DNA from: Hyphomonadaceae bacterium
GTDB taxonomy: Bacteria > Pseudomonadota > Alphaproteobacteria > Caulobacterales > Hyphomonadaceae
Assembly (NCBI GenBank): GCA_022844345.1
Contig: JALHLU010000001.1
Span: 310,001-374,000 of the forward strand
Length of the DNA stretch: 64,000 nucleotides
Reading direction: 5' to 3'
The stretch's first letter is position 1. Each line of letters begins with the position of its first letter. Of the stretch, positions 25,234-35,306 are shown in pieces. The translations under genes were made by a program, and so were the position numbers. The notes beneath the pieces were generated by a model, which was not told where the DNA came from, ran no database searches, and saw only the letters and a list, made by a program, of their open reading frames with translations.

Positions 25234-25484
25234 CCAGAGGCTCCTCAAGCTGCTAAAGGCAGTCCGGGTATCCAGTGCTTGGCCAGTGGTCGGATTGACA
25301 CTGGGAATGCTGGTCCTTACGTCTCGGCAAGGCGCAAGTCGAGGGACTTCCCGGGTCATTTCGGGAGAGTCGGCGGTTTGTTGTCTGTGTAGCTGCGGCC
25401 GGATCACTCCCCCGTATACACGTGTTATAAGTGGGACGCCGCGACCATCTCGGCTCGCGTGAGGCTGGCAGGCGGAAAATCGGT

Positions 25485-28205
<2,721 letters not shown>

Positions 28206-28230
28206 CACGGCCCTGCTTCAAACAACAAGA

Positions 28231-28263
28231 AGCCCGGATGCTGAAATGCATCCGGGCTTTTTC
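28231..28263. terminator. Terminator between secA and accA
   Basis: A perfect 11-bp stem (AGCCCGGATGC at 28231-28241 with GCATCCGGGCT at 28248-28258) with a 6-nt loop is followed by TTTTT on the plus strand. It sits between convergent genes and may also serve accA. Confidence 0.9.
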
Positions 28264-28282
28264 TTGGGTTCAGTCGAGAGAC

Positions 28283-29236
28283 CTACGCCAGGCCTTCGCG
28301 GCCGATGGCATAAAAGCGGTCCTTGCGCTGGGCGCGCAGGTCGTCTGGCGACATGCCTTCCAGCGTCTTGAGCTGGATCTCGATGGCGTCGCCCACTTTC
28401 TCGATCGCGTTCTTGGGCGCGCGGTGCGCGCCGCCCATCGGCTCGGGCACGATTGCGTCGACGATCTTGAACTTGAACAGGTCCTGCGCCGTGATCTTCA
28501 TTGCCTCGGCTGTATCCTTCGCGCGCTTGGCGTCGTGGAACAGGATGGATGCGGCGCCTTCCGGCGAGATCACCGAATAGACCGCGTGCTCCATCATCAG
28601 CACCTTGTTGCCCGAAGCCAGCGCCACAGCGCCGCCCGAACCGCCCTCGCCCACGATCACCGAGATCATCGGCGTATCGAGCGTCAGGCACGCCTCGATG
28701 GAGCGCGCCAGAGCTTCGGCTTGTCCACGCTCCTCGCCGCCCTTGCCCGGGAAGGCGCCAGACGTATCGACCAGCGCCACCACCGGCAAGCCGAACCGGC
28801 CGGCCAGTTCGATGAGGCGCACAGCCTTGCGGTAACCTTCGGGCTTGCCCATTCCAAAATTGTGTTTGAGGCGCGTCTGCGTATCGCGGCCCTTCTCGTG
28901 GCCGATGACAACAACAGGCTTGCCGCGAAAACGAGCGAGGCCGCCGAGGATGGCGTCGTCGTTCATGAACTTGCGATCGCCGGCGAGTTCGACGAACTCT
29001 TCGAACAGGTGATCCACATAGTCGAGGAAGTGCGGCCGCTCGGGGTGGCGCGCCACCTGCGTCTTCTGCCAGGCGGTGAGGTGCGTGTAGATGTGTTCGA
29101 GCTGCTTGTTGGCCTTCTCACGCAGCTTGCCGACCTCTTCCTCGACCGCCGCGCCGCCCGCGGCTTCGAGTTCGGCGATCTTCTTTTCGAGATCCGCAAC
29201 GGGCTTCTCGAATTCGAGGTAGGTGGAAACGGCCAT
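28283..29236 (-). CDS. accA: Acetyl-CoA carboxylase, carboxyltransferase subunit alpha
   Basis: 317-aa subunit that transfers the carboxyl group from biotin to acetyl-CoA, the committed step of fatty-acid synthesis, together with AccD (not in the window). MAVSTYLEFEKPVADLEKKIAELE at the start, DDAILGGLARFRGKPVVVIGHEKGRDT, PEGYRKAVRLIELA and VIVGEGGSGGAVALASGNKVLMMEHAVYSVISPEGAASIL are all family signatures. The ATG at 29236 with GGAG upstream gives the normal length; the longer in-frame extension to 29503 is non-coding in character. Confidence 0.97.
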   Translation of the reverse strand: MAVSTYLEFEKPVADLEKKIAELEAAGGAAVEEEVGKLREKANKQLEHIYTHLTAWQKTQVARHPERPHFLDYVDHLFEEFVELAGDRKFMNDDAILGGLARFRGKPVVVIGHEKGRDTQTRLKHNFGMGKPEGYRKAVRLIELAGRFGLPVVALVDTSGAFPGKGGEERGQAEALARSIEACLTLDTPMISVIVGEGGSGGAVALASGNKVLMMEHAVYSVISPEGAASILFHDAKRAKDTAEAMKITAQDLFKFKIVDAIVPEPMGGAHRAPKNAIEKVGDAIEIQLKTLEGMSPDDLRAQRKDRFYAIGREGLA

Positions 29237-29337
29237 GGGGAGGCTCCGAATCTTGAACGGGCCACATACCCCCGGGGGACCGCGCTCGCAAGCACGCAGC
29301 ATGCAAGCATCTGAACCGATTTGGGATTTTGCCGGCT

Positions 29338-30153
29338 TTAGAGCCGGAAGACGCCTTCGATAACCGTGCGCGCCCGTCCGATCAGCTTCACCCGCTCGCC
29401 TGAAAGGCGTGTGGTGATGTGAGCCCCTCGCCCCGGATAGGCCTGGAAGCAGTTCAGTTCCGTCTTGCCGAGCAGCTTGGAAAAGTAGGGGGCGATGATG
29501 CAATGCGCAGAGCCCGTCGCCGGATCTTCGGGAATGCCCGATCCCGGCGCGAAGAAGCGCGAGACCACATCGAAGCCTTCCGATGCGCCCGGCGCTGCAC
29601 AGATCAGGTTGCCGCGTCCGCCTGTCGCTCCACCCGAGATTTCGTTGACACGCGTAAGGTCGGGCTTCAGCGCGCGCACCTCTTTGGGCGTTGCGAAGAT
29701 CGCCATCAGGTAGGGTCCAGCGACGATACGATCAGGCGTTGCGCCCAGCGCATCGCAAAGCCCTTCGGGCATCGGCACGTCGCGCGGCGGCTGGGCCGGG
29801 AAATCCATCTCCAGCTGGCCATCCGCAAGGCGCTTCACCGTGAGCCTGCCGGCCTTGCTGTCGAACGCAATCTCCGGCCCGTCATAACCAAGGTGCGAGA
29901 ACAGCGCGTGGGCGCTTGCCAGCGTCGCGTGTCCGCACATCGGCACTTCAAGCAGGGGTGTGAACCAGCGCAGGTCCCACACGCCCGGCGTCTTGGCGAC
30001 CACGAACGCCGTCTCGGCCAGATTGTTCTCCGCGGCGATGGCGAGCATCACCTCGTCAGACAGGAAAGCGTCCAGCGGCATGACCGCGGCGGGCCCGCCC
30101 ATCATGGCGCGCTCGGCAAACGCATCGATCTGTAAGAATCGGTACTCGGCCAT
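29338..30153 (-). CDS. PhzF-family isomerase/epimerase
   Basis: 271-aa protein of the PhzF/YddE family with a diaminopimelate-epimerase-like fold. It starts with the family signature FLQIDAFAERAMMGGPAAVM, carries the catalytic-Glu motif NNLAETAFVV, MCGHATLASAH, and the C-terminal GSGIPEDPATGSAHCIIAPYFSK. Members isomerise trans-2,3-dihydro-3-hydroxyanthranilate or have unknown substrates; no phenazine genes are near, so the substrate here is open. The ATG at 30153 is supported by AAGGGG upstream. Confidence 0.92.
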   Translation of the reverse strand: MAEYRFLQIDAFAERAMMGGPAAVMPLDAFLSDEVMLAIAAENNLAETAFVVAKTPGVWDLRWFTPLLEVPMCGHATLASAHALFSHLGYDGPEIAFDSKAGRLTVKRLADGQLEMDFPAQPPRDVPMPEGLCDALGATPDRIVAGPYLMAIFATPKEVRALKPDLTRVNEISGGATGGRGNLICAAPGASEGFDVVSRFFAPGSGIPEDPATGSAHCIIAPYFSKLLGKTELNCFQAYPGRGAHITTRLSGERVKLIGRARTVIEGVFRL

Positions 30154-30350
30154 GGCTTGACCCCTTTCGGCGGAGAGCAGCCGTTTAGGCGTCCGGACGC
30201 GCAGCGTGAAACGATAGTTTCTCCCGGATCGGTTAGCTCCCCTGCCAGATTTCGTCCCACGGGACATGTTCACTGTGGCGCCGCACAAAATCGCTTTGCG
30301 GCCCCCAAAACCTTGGAGACACGCTGTCATTTATCTGTCACAACACTGTC

Positions 30351-30743
30351 ATGAAAATGATACACGCGATTCTGGTGGCTGGCGCGGCGAGCCTTTTGCC
30401 GTCCGCAATGGCCGATGAGCCCGCCTCGAAAGAGGCCCGCAACTACGCAATCACGATCTCCTCGGAGGTAAGCCCGGTCGCCGAGCCCGAGCTGCGATAC
30501 CCCTACTGGGCCGGCTCCAGGGGAATCGAGGGCACGTGCGATGTGACCTTCACGGTCTCGACCCAAGGCAAGGCTGACGCGATACGCGTGGGCGCCTGCA
30601 CCTCGGATATGTTCCGGATGTCGGCGAAATCGACGGTCGAGCAGATGCGCTTTGCCCCGCGCGCAGCGCCTGCGGACGGCGTCAAAATGCAGATCAGCTG
30701 GGCCTTCGACGCCCCACGCCTGCAGACCGCCAGCCTGAAGTAG
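30351..30743 (+). CDS. Periplasmic TonB C-terminal-domain protein
   Basis: 130 aa. A cleavable signal peptide (cleavage after AMA, about residue 21) leads into a TonB-C-like fold: RYPYWAGSRGIEGTCDVTFTVSTQGKADAIRVGACTSDMFRMSAKSTVEQMRFAPR. Two cysteines (GTCD and GACTS) probably form a disulfide. Real TonB proteins keep an uncleaved membrane anchor and Pro-rich linker; both are absent here, so this is not a standard energy transducer. It is flanked by PhzF (divergent) and thiD (convergent). Confidence 0.72.
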   Translation: MKMIHAILVAGAASLLPSAMADEPASKEARNYAITISSEVSPVAEPELRYPYWAGSRGIEGTCDVTFTVSTQGKADAIRVGACTSDMFRMSAKSTVEQMRFAPRAAPADGVKMQISWAFDAPRLQTASLK

Positions 30744-30759
30744 GCATCCTTCCAACCTC

Positions 30760-30797
30760 ACGGCGGCGCGTCCCGATCGGGGCGCGCCGTCTGCGTT
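30760..30797. terminator. GC-rich hairpin between convergent genes
   Basis: A long stem with single bulges (ACGGCG-G-CGCG pairing with CGCGCCGT, capped by CCCGATCGGG) lies between the TonB-C gene and thiD. CTGCGTTT follows on the plus strand. It probably acts as a bidirectional terminator. Confidence 0.55.
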
Positions 30798-30817
30798 TGG
30801 GCATCAGGTCCCGAAGG

Positions 30818-31693
30818 TCACGCCGGCCGCCACTCGGCGAACATGATCGCAAACGCCTCGGGGTCGCGTGAGGGCCAGCCATGGTCGACGGGACCATTGC
30901 CTTTGCCGAGACCCGGCGCGCGCGTGATCGCTTGCACAAGATAGGCGCGCGCCAGCGCTACCGCGTCCGTCATCGTCAGCCCGCGCGCCAGCCCAACCGC
31001 AATGCCTGACGCCAATGTGCATCCCGTGCCATGCGTTGCGTTGGTGGCGATGCGTGGGCCGTCGAAGAAATGCTCGCCTTCCTGCGTCGCCAGCACATCG
31101 ACAATGACATCGCCCGGCACATGCCCGCCTTTCACCAACGCTGCACGCGCGCCCATGTCGAGCAGCTTCTCCGCCGCGCGGCGCTGTCCGTTGAAACCAT
31201 CGACGGCTTTTCCCGTCAGCACTTCGGCCTCCGGCGCGTTAGGCGTCACCAGGGCTGCGCCCGGGATCATCAGCCGCCGCACGGCGTCCACCGCGCCCTG
31301 CGGCAGCAGCACGTCGCCGGACGTCGCCACCATAACCGGATCGATCACCCGGGGGATGCCCGCTGCGATCTCCTCGAACGCTTCGGCGATCGTCTCGACG
31401 AGCAGCTTGTCGCCCAGCATGCCGGTCTTCAGCACATCCGCGCCGATGTCCTTCAGCACCGCTTCCATCTGCGCGCGCACAGCCCTGGGCGGCGTCGCCA
31501 CGACGCCCGATACGCCCAGCGTGTTCTGGATCGTCAGCGCGGTGATCGCCGTGGCCGCATAGCCGCCCAGCGCCGTCACCGTCTTGATATCCGCCTGAAT
31601 GCCCGCCCCACCGCCAGAGTCCGATCCGGCAATGATCAGAACCCGGCCCCGGAACCTTTGCTCGGAGGATTTGTCTCTTGGTGCTTCAGCCAT
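30818..31693 (-). CDS. thiD: Hydroxymethylpyrimidine (phospho)kinase
   Basis: Phosphorylates HMP and HMP-P in thiamine synthesis. 291 aa with a slightly long N-terminus. Motifs: LIIAGSDSGGGAGIQADIKT, DPVMVATSGD, TPNAPEAEVLTG and the catalytic THGTGCTLASGIAVGLARG. The ATG at 31693 is supported by AGGGACGTC upstream. No other thi genes are in the window. Confidence 0.95.
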   Translation of the reverse strand: MAEAPRDKSSEQRFRGRVLIIAGSDSGGGAGIQADIKTVTALGGYAATAITALTIQNTLGVSGVVATPPRAVRAQMEAVLKDIGADVLKTGMLGDKLLVETIAEAFEEIAAGIPRVIDPVMVATSGDVLLPQGAVDAVRRLMIPGAALVTPNAPEAEVLTGKAVDGFNGQRRAAEKLLDMGARAALVKGGHVPGDVIVDVLATQEGEHFFDGPRIATNATHGTGCTLASGIAVGLARGLTMTDAVALARAYLVQAITRAPGLGKGNGPVDHGWPSRDPEAFAIMFAEWRPA

Positions 31694-31738
31694 GACGTCC
31701 CTTAGCCAGTTCTGAGGGCGCAAGCCACCGGCATGCAC

Positions 31739-32182
31739 TCATCCCGGCGGCGGAAATGGCGTCCTGAAGTCGAACGCCCCGGCGGTCGGGCCGAGCTTTT
31801 CCAGGAGATTCAGCCGCGCCCACGCCTCGCGCAGGCTCGGCGTCGTCCCGGCCGGTATCCACCAGATCGCCAGATACGCCGGCAGATCGACGAACCATTC
31901 CTTTCGCCTTCGCATCACACTGCGATGCGTGTGGTTGCGATAGGCGAATGCCGCAAGGTGGTCGAGCGTCTCCCACACCGTCAGGTTGATGGTGACATCC
32001 GGGTCAGCGAAGATGGAGAAATCGGCATTCTCTCCTTCACCGATCATGCGCCAGACAAACCCCGGCGAGGCCTCGGCGACAGCGTTGACCTCGTCCAGCG
32101 CAGCCTCGAAATCCGCATTGACGGGAGAGTCACGTGCGACGCGGAATTTCGCGATGTTGATCTGCGCGATGTGCCAGCCCAC
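31739..32182 (-). CDS. DUF3291 family protein (copy 1)
   Basis: 147 aa. Begins GWHIAQINIAKFR and contains AVAEASPGFVWRM, INLTVWETLDHLAAFAYRN, MRRRKEWF and IWWIPAGTTP, the DUF3291 signature. The family resembles ABM/dimeric alpha-beta barrel monooxygenase-like folds, but no activity is established. It is a clear paralogue of the gene at 33356-33844. The start codon is GTG. It lies 45 bp upstream of thiD on the same strand. Confidence 0.85.
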   Translation of the reverse strand: MGWHIAQINIAKFRVARDSPVNADFEAALDEVNAVAEASPGFVWRMIGEGENADFSIFADPDVTINLTVWETLDHLAAFAYRNHTHRSVMRRRKEWFVDLPAYLAIWWIPAGTTPSLREAWARLNLLEKLGPTAGAFDFRTPFPPPG

Positions 32183-32238
32183 GCCTGTTCACCCTGCCGC
32201 CTGTTGCCTACAATGCGATGCATCGATCGGAGACGGCA

Positions 32239-32529
32239 ATGGCCGCCAAGCCAACCGCACGCACTTGCCCGAAGGGGCATGCCTACGTGAAGAGCACAGA
32301 CTGCCCGACCTGCCCGAAGTGTGAAGCTGAAAGAGCGAAGGCTGGTTTCTTCATCGACGGGCTGAGTGCGCCAGCGCGCCGGGCGCTGCAGTCCGCCGGG
32401 GTCAGCTCGGTCAAGACGCTGGCGAAGCATCGCGAGCGCGACATTCTTGCACTGCACGGCATAGGTCCGTCCGCGCTGCCCAAACTTCACGCGGCACTGA
32501 AGGCGGCCGGACTTGGCTTCAAGCCCTAG
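32239..32529 (+). CDS. Zinc-ribbon plus helix-hairpin-helix mini-protein
   Basis: 96 aa. The N-terminal third has CPKGHAYVKSTDCPTCPKCE, with four cysteines and a His that could hold zinc. The C-terminal 55 residues (LSAPARRALQSAGVSSVKTLAKHRERDILALHGIGPSALPKLHAALKAAGL) look like the RNA polymerase alpha C-terminal domain/helix-hairpin-helix fold, a DNA-binding unit. GGAG lies 6 bases before the ATG at 32239. Its stop codon abuts the stop of the convergent gene with no gap. A nucleic-acid-binding role is likely; the target is unknown. Confidence 0.75.
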   Translation: MAAKPTARTCPKGHAYVKSTDCPTCPKCEAERAKAGFFIDGLSAPARRALQSAGVSSVKTLAKHRERDILALHGIGPSALPKLHAALKAAGLGFKP

Positions 32530-33291
32530 TTACGGACGCGGCTTCGGCCCAGTCGGTGTCGCGCCCGCAGGAGCAACACCCTTGTAGAAGGTGTCGATGG
32601 TTGCCTGCGCGACCGCATTGCCGAAATCGGCGATGCCCATCTTGCGATAGTGTTCCAGCGCGAACACGCACTTCTTGTCCCCAACCACCAGGTCCGCGCC
32701 GAAGTCGGGAATTTCCTTGGCTTCCCGCCATTCGAAGCGGCCATAGATCGCCACGCTGCAGACCTTGAAGTTCAACCCGCCGCACGCCCTGAAGTAATCG
32801 TCACTGCGCACGTCATCAAGGATGTTGGTCACATCCACCAGGAAGAACGGCAACAACATCTTGTCGAGGTGCTTGTTCTCATCAAGCGGTTTGACGATGT
32901 CGATCTGGCGGCCATCGACCAGCGCGGGCCAGCCCATGTTCTGGCGATACCCGACAATGGTGGCGACTGGCTTGCCGATGATGTCTGCGGCCTTGTCGTA
33001 GTGACAGATGGAATCGACATGAGCCTGCAAACGCTCGAACTCGATGGCGGCGTAGTCCTTGCCGTCAAAGCTTTGCACCTTGGCGTCCTTGAGGATGCCA
33101 TCGCCCCATTGCCCGGCCGGCACTTCCGGCAGCGGCGTGGCGTACTTGCCAGCGCCTGCAGCAGGCGCGCCGGGAGTTGCAGGTGATGGGGGCCGTATAA
33201 CGGCTGGGGCACCCTGCGCGGATGCTACGCCCCCTCCCAGCCCGCAAAAGGTCAGGCCAGACACCAGAATCGCAGCAACGAGACGCATCAT
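32530..33291 (-). CDS. Secreted protein of unknown function
   Basis: 253 aa. A signal peptide (cleavage after ASA, about residue 25) is followed by a Pro/Ala-rich linker to residue 50 and a globular domain. The domain has four cysteines (SICHYD, FRACGGLNFKVCSV, KKCVF) that could form two disulfides. The middle (SFDGKDYAAIEFERLQAHVDSICHYDKAADIIGKPVATIVGY) and DVTNILDDVRSDDYFRACGGLNFKVCSVAIYGRFEW suggest a small beta-barrel. No family was recognised. It lies in the same direction as the two DUF3291 genes and 64 bp after copy 2. Confidence 0.75.
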   Translation of the reverse strand: MMRLVAAILVSGLTFCGLGGGVASAQGAPAVIRPPSPATPGAPAAGAGKYATPLPEVPAGQWGDGILKDAKVQSFDGKDYAAIEFERLQAHVDSICHYDKAADIIGKPVATIVGYRQNMGWPALVDGRQIDIVKPLDENKHLDKMLLPFFLVDVTNILDDVRSDDYFRACGGLNFKVCSVAIYGRFEWREAKEIPDFGADLVVGDKKCVFALEHYRKMGIADFGNAVAQATIDTFYKGVAPAGATPTGPKPRP

Positions 33292-33355
33292 CCCCTCCGG
33301 CGCAGGTTTGCCTCACCCTGTAGGCGCAAGACGCCGGGAAAGGGGGACCTGCGGG

Positions 33356-33844
33356 TCAGGCGCACTCATCGAGAACTGGCTCAACCACGCTTCCGCCTGG
33401 CGGCGGGAAGGGCTGCCTGAACGTGAACGCGTCCGGTGTCGGGCCATGTGATTCCAGCAGCCCAAGCCGTTGCTTTGCTTCCATGATCGCCGGCGTGGTC
33501 CCCGCCGGAACCCACCAGAGCGCCATGTAGACCGGCATCTCCTCGAACCATTCGCGACGGCGGCGCATCACGCCGCGATGATCCATATTGCGATAGGCGA
33601 ACGCCGCCAGAGCATCGACGCTTTCCCACACCGACATGTTGATGGCGATGTTGGGATCGTCAAACGGCTGCAGGTCGACCGCGCTATTCCCCTCGCCTGT
33701 CAGCCGCCAGACGAAGCCGGGCGACGCTTCCGCCAGCGCATTCACGTGGTCGAGCGCCGCGATGAAGTCCGCATTTGCCGGATCATCTGCCGGCTTGCGG
33801 AAGCGCGCGATATTCACCTGCGCAAGATGCCAGCTCATATTCAT
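33356..33844 (-). CDS. DUF3291 family protein (copy 2)
   Basis: 162 aa. SWHLAQVNIARFR, LAEASPGFVWRL, INMSVWESVDALAAFAYRN, MRRRREWFEEMPVYMALWWVPAGTTP and the ending FRQPFPPPG match copy 1 closely, with about 15 extra C-terminal residues. The ATG overlaps the stop codon of the ABC ATPase gene (ATGA, 33841-33844), so it is translationally coupled to a transporter subunit. Function unknown. Confidence 0.85.
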   Translation of the reverse strand: MNMSWHLAQVNIARFRKPADDPANADFIAALDHVNALAEASPGFVWRLTGEGNSAVDLQPFDDPNIAINMSVWESVDALAAFAYRNMDHRGVMRRRREWFEEMPVYMALWWVPAGTTPAIMEAKQRLGLLESHGPTPDAFTFRQPFPPPGGSVVEPVLDECA

Positions 33845-34827
33845 CCACTCGTCAGCGACACGAACACATCTTCAAGATCCGGCTCTTCCGTCGCAAGGTC
33901 TGCGATGCCGATACTGGCCTCGCGCATGCGGATCAATAGTTGTTCGATCGACTGCTCGCCCACCTTGTAGGTAATCGCCAGCTGGCCATCCTTGCGCAGC
34001 ACCGGCGCGAGATCCGCAAGCGCGGCGGGAACCGCATCCAGCCCCTGTGCGGGCCGCACCACCAGCGTCTTCTGGTTCATGCGCTTCAGCAGTTTCGGCG
34101 TAGGCTCGCACGCCACCACCTGGCCGTGGTTCACGATCGCGATCTGGTCGCACATCTCCTGTGCTTCTTCGAGGTAGTGGGTGGTCAACACAACGGTGAC
34201 GCCCTGCGCGTTCAGCTTGCGCACATATTCCCACAGCGAGCGGCGCAGCTCGACATCGACGCCGGCCGTTGGCTCGTCGAGGATCAGGATCGGCGGGGAA
34301 TGCACCATCGCCTTGGCCACCATCAGGCGCCGCTTCATGCCGCCGGAAAGCTGGCGCACATAGGCGTGCTTCTTGTCGCCAAGGCCCAGCGCGTCGAGAA
34401 TTTCGTCGGTCCGCCGTTCGGCCGCCGGTACGCCGTAGAAGCCGGCCATCAGCTCCAGCGTCTCGCGCGGGGTGAAGAACGGGTCCATGTTGATTTCCTG
34501 CGGCACGACGCCCAGCGCGGCGCGGCTCTCGCGCGGCTTCTTGTCGGCGTCGATTCCCCAGATCTTTACCCCGCCTGACGTCTTGTTCACGAGGCCAGCC
34601 AGGATGTTGATGAAGGTGGACTTTCCCGCCCCGTTCGGCCCCAGCAGGCCAAATATCGAGCCCCGCGGGATCTGCAGGTCGATGCCCTTCAGCGCCTGCT
34701 TGGCCGGCATCTTCTTGGAGGCGGCATAGGTCTTGGTCAGGCCCGTCGCCTCGATGGCAAGCAGGGGCAGGCTGGAAACGGAACTGGCGTCGGCCAAGGG
34801 ATACGTCCTGAGGGAGGGCCGCCGCAT
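33841..34827 (-). CDS. ABC-2 type transporter ATPase (YadG-like)
   Basis: About 328 aa. Walker A GLLGPNGAGKST, Q-loop VVPQEINMD, signature LSGGMKRRLMVAKAM, Walker B ILILDEPTAGVD, and H-loop TTHYLEEAQ are all present, followed by a C-terminal regulatory domain ending LEDVFVSLTSG. The start is uncertain: ATG 34827 has no ribosome-binding site, TTG 34797 has AGGA upstream, and ATG 34851 is another option. No permease is adjacent; the likely partner is the ABC-2 permease at 12741-13583. DUF3291 copy 2 overlaps its stop. Confidence 0.92.
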   Translation of the reverse strand: MRRPSLRTYPLADASSVSSLPLLAIEATGLTKTYAASKKMPAKQALKGIDLQIPRGSIFGLLGPNGAGKSTFINILAGLVNKTSGGVKIWGIDADKKPRESRAALGVVPQEINMDPFFTPRETLELMAGFYGVPAAERRTDEILDALGLGDKKHAYVRQLSGGMKRRLMVAKAMVHSPPILILDEPTAGVDVELRRSLWEYVRKLNAQGVTVVLTTHYLEEAQEMCDQIAIVNHGQVVACEPTPKLLKRMNQKTLVVRPAQGLDAVPAALADLAPVLRKDGQLAITYKVGEQSIEQLLIRMREASIGIADLATEEPDLEDVFVSLTSG

Positions 34828-34905
34828 TGACGGGTGGCCAGAGCAAACCATAGGTAAGGCGCATTCCGCCGGGCTGCAAATCAGCCTTACTGAATCGAGG
34901 ACGAG

Positions 34906-35139
34906 ATGGGCTCCACGACGATCCCCCCCGGAACCGGCCCTGCCGATGGCGCAGCCTGGTATCGCGACAATCCGGAAGTGCAGGTTGTGACGACCAAGAA
35001 AGTCGCCTGCGATGGCGGCGGCGGCGCGCTGGGCCACCCCAAGGTCTGGTACGACATGTCCGAGGAGGATTTCGTCGAGTGCAAGTACTGCGACCGCCTT
35101 TTTGTCCTTAAAGACGGCAGCCGGGACCCAGGAAAATAG
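34906..35139 (+). CDS. zf-CHCC family zinc-finger protein (NDUFS6-like)
   Basis: 77-aa protein with the zf-CHCC signature: VACDGGGGALGHPKVWYDMSEEDFVECKYCDRLFVL. The Cys, His and the CKYC pair are the expected zinc ligands. Relatives include mitochondrial complex I subunit NDUFS6, and alphaproteobacterial versions are thought to be associated with complex I. GAGGA lies before the ATG. Divergent from the ABC ATPase gene. Confidence 0.9.
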   Translation: MGSTTIPPGTGPADGAAWYRDNPEVQVVTTKKVACDGGGGALGHPKVWYDMSEEDFVECKYCDRLFVLKDGSRDPGK

Positions 35140-35246
35140 CGTGTAACCTGCGTGTAACGCACTGAAACTGCGGCTGTTACGGTTATTCACCTGCCGCAGG
35201 CCTCTAACCTCCTTCACAGAGCCCGTTACCTTGGCCTAAGCCAAGG
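35139..35246 (+). promoter_or_regulatory. Promoter region of second TonB receptor: direct repeats and palindrome
   Basis: GCGTGTAAC occurs twice (35139-35147 and 35150-35158), exactly 11 bp apart, one helical turn. The second copy continues as TGTAACGCA, shared with the first TonB receptor's upstream region. A perfect 7-bp inverted repeat CCTTGGC-CTAA-GCCAAGG follows at 35229-35246. GTTAC/GTAAC motifs recur further in the leader. These are candidate operators for one metal- or nutrient-responsive regulator. Confidence 0.45.
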
Positions 35247-35306
35247 CTGAATGATGCCGTCTGGTACGGTAACTCGGCGGACGGCTGAGTGTGGAGGAAG
35301 ACCCGA

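Noticed and set aside
34828-35217. Long N-terminal extension of the ABC ATPase
   Set aside because: It would run antisense across the zf-CHCC gene, which has its own ribosome-binding site and intact zinc motif.
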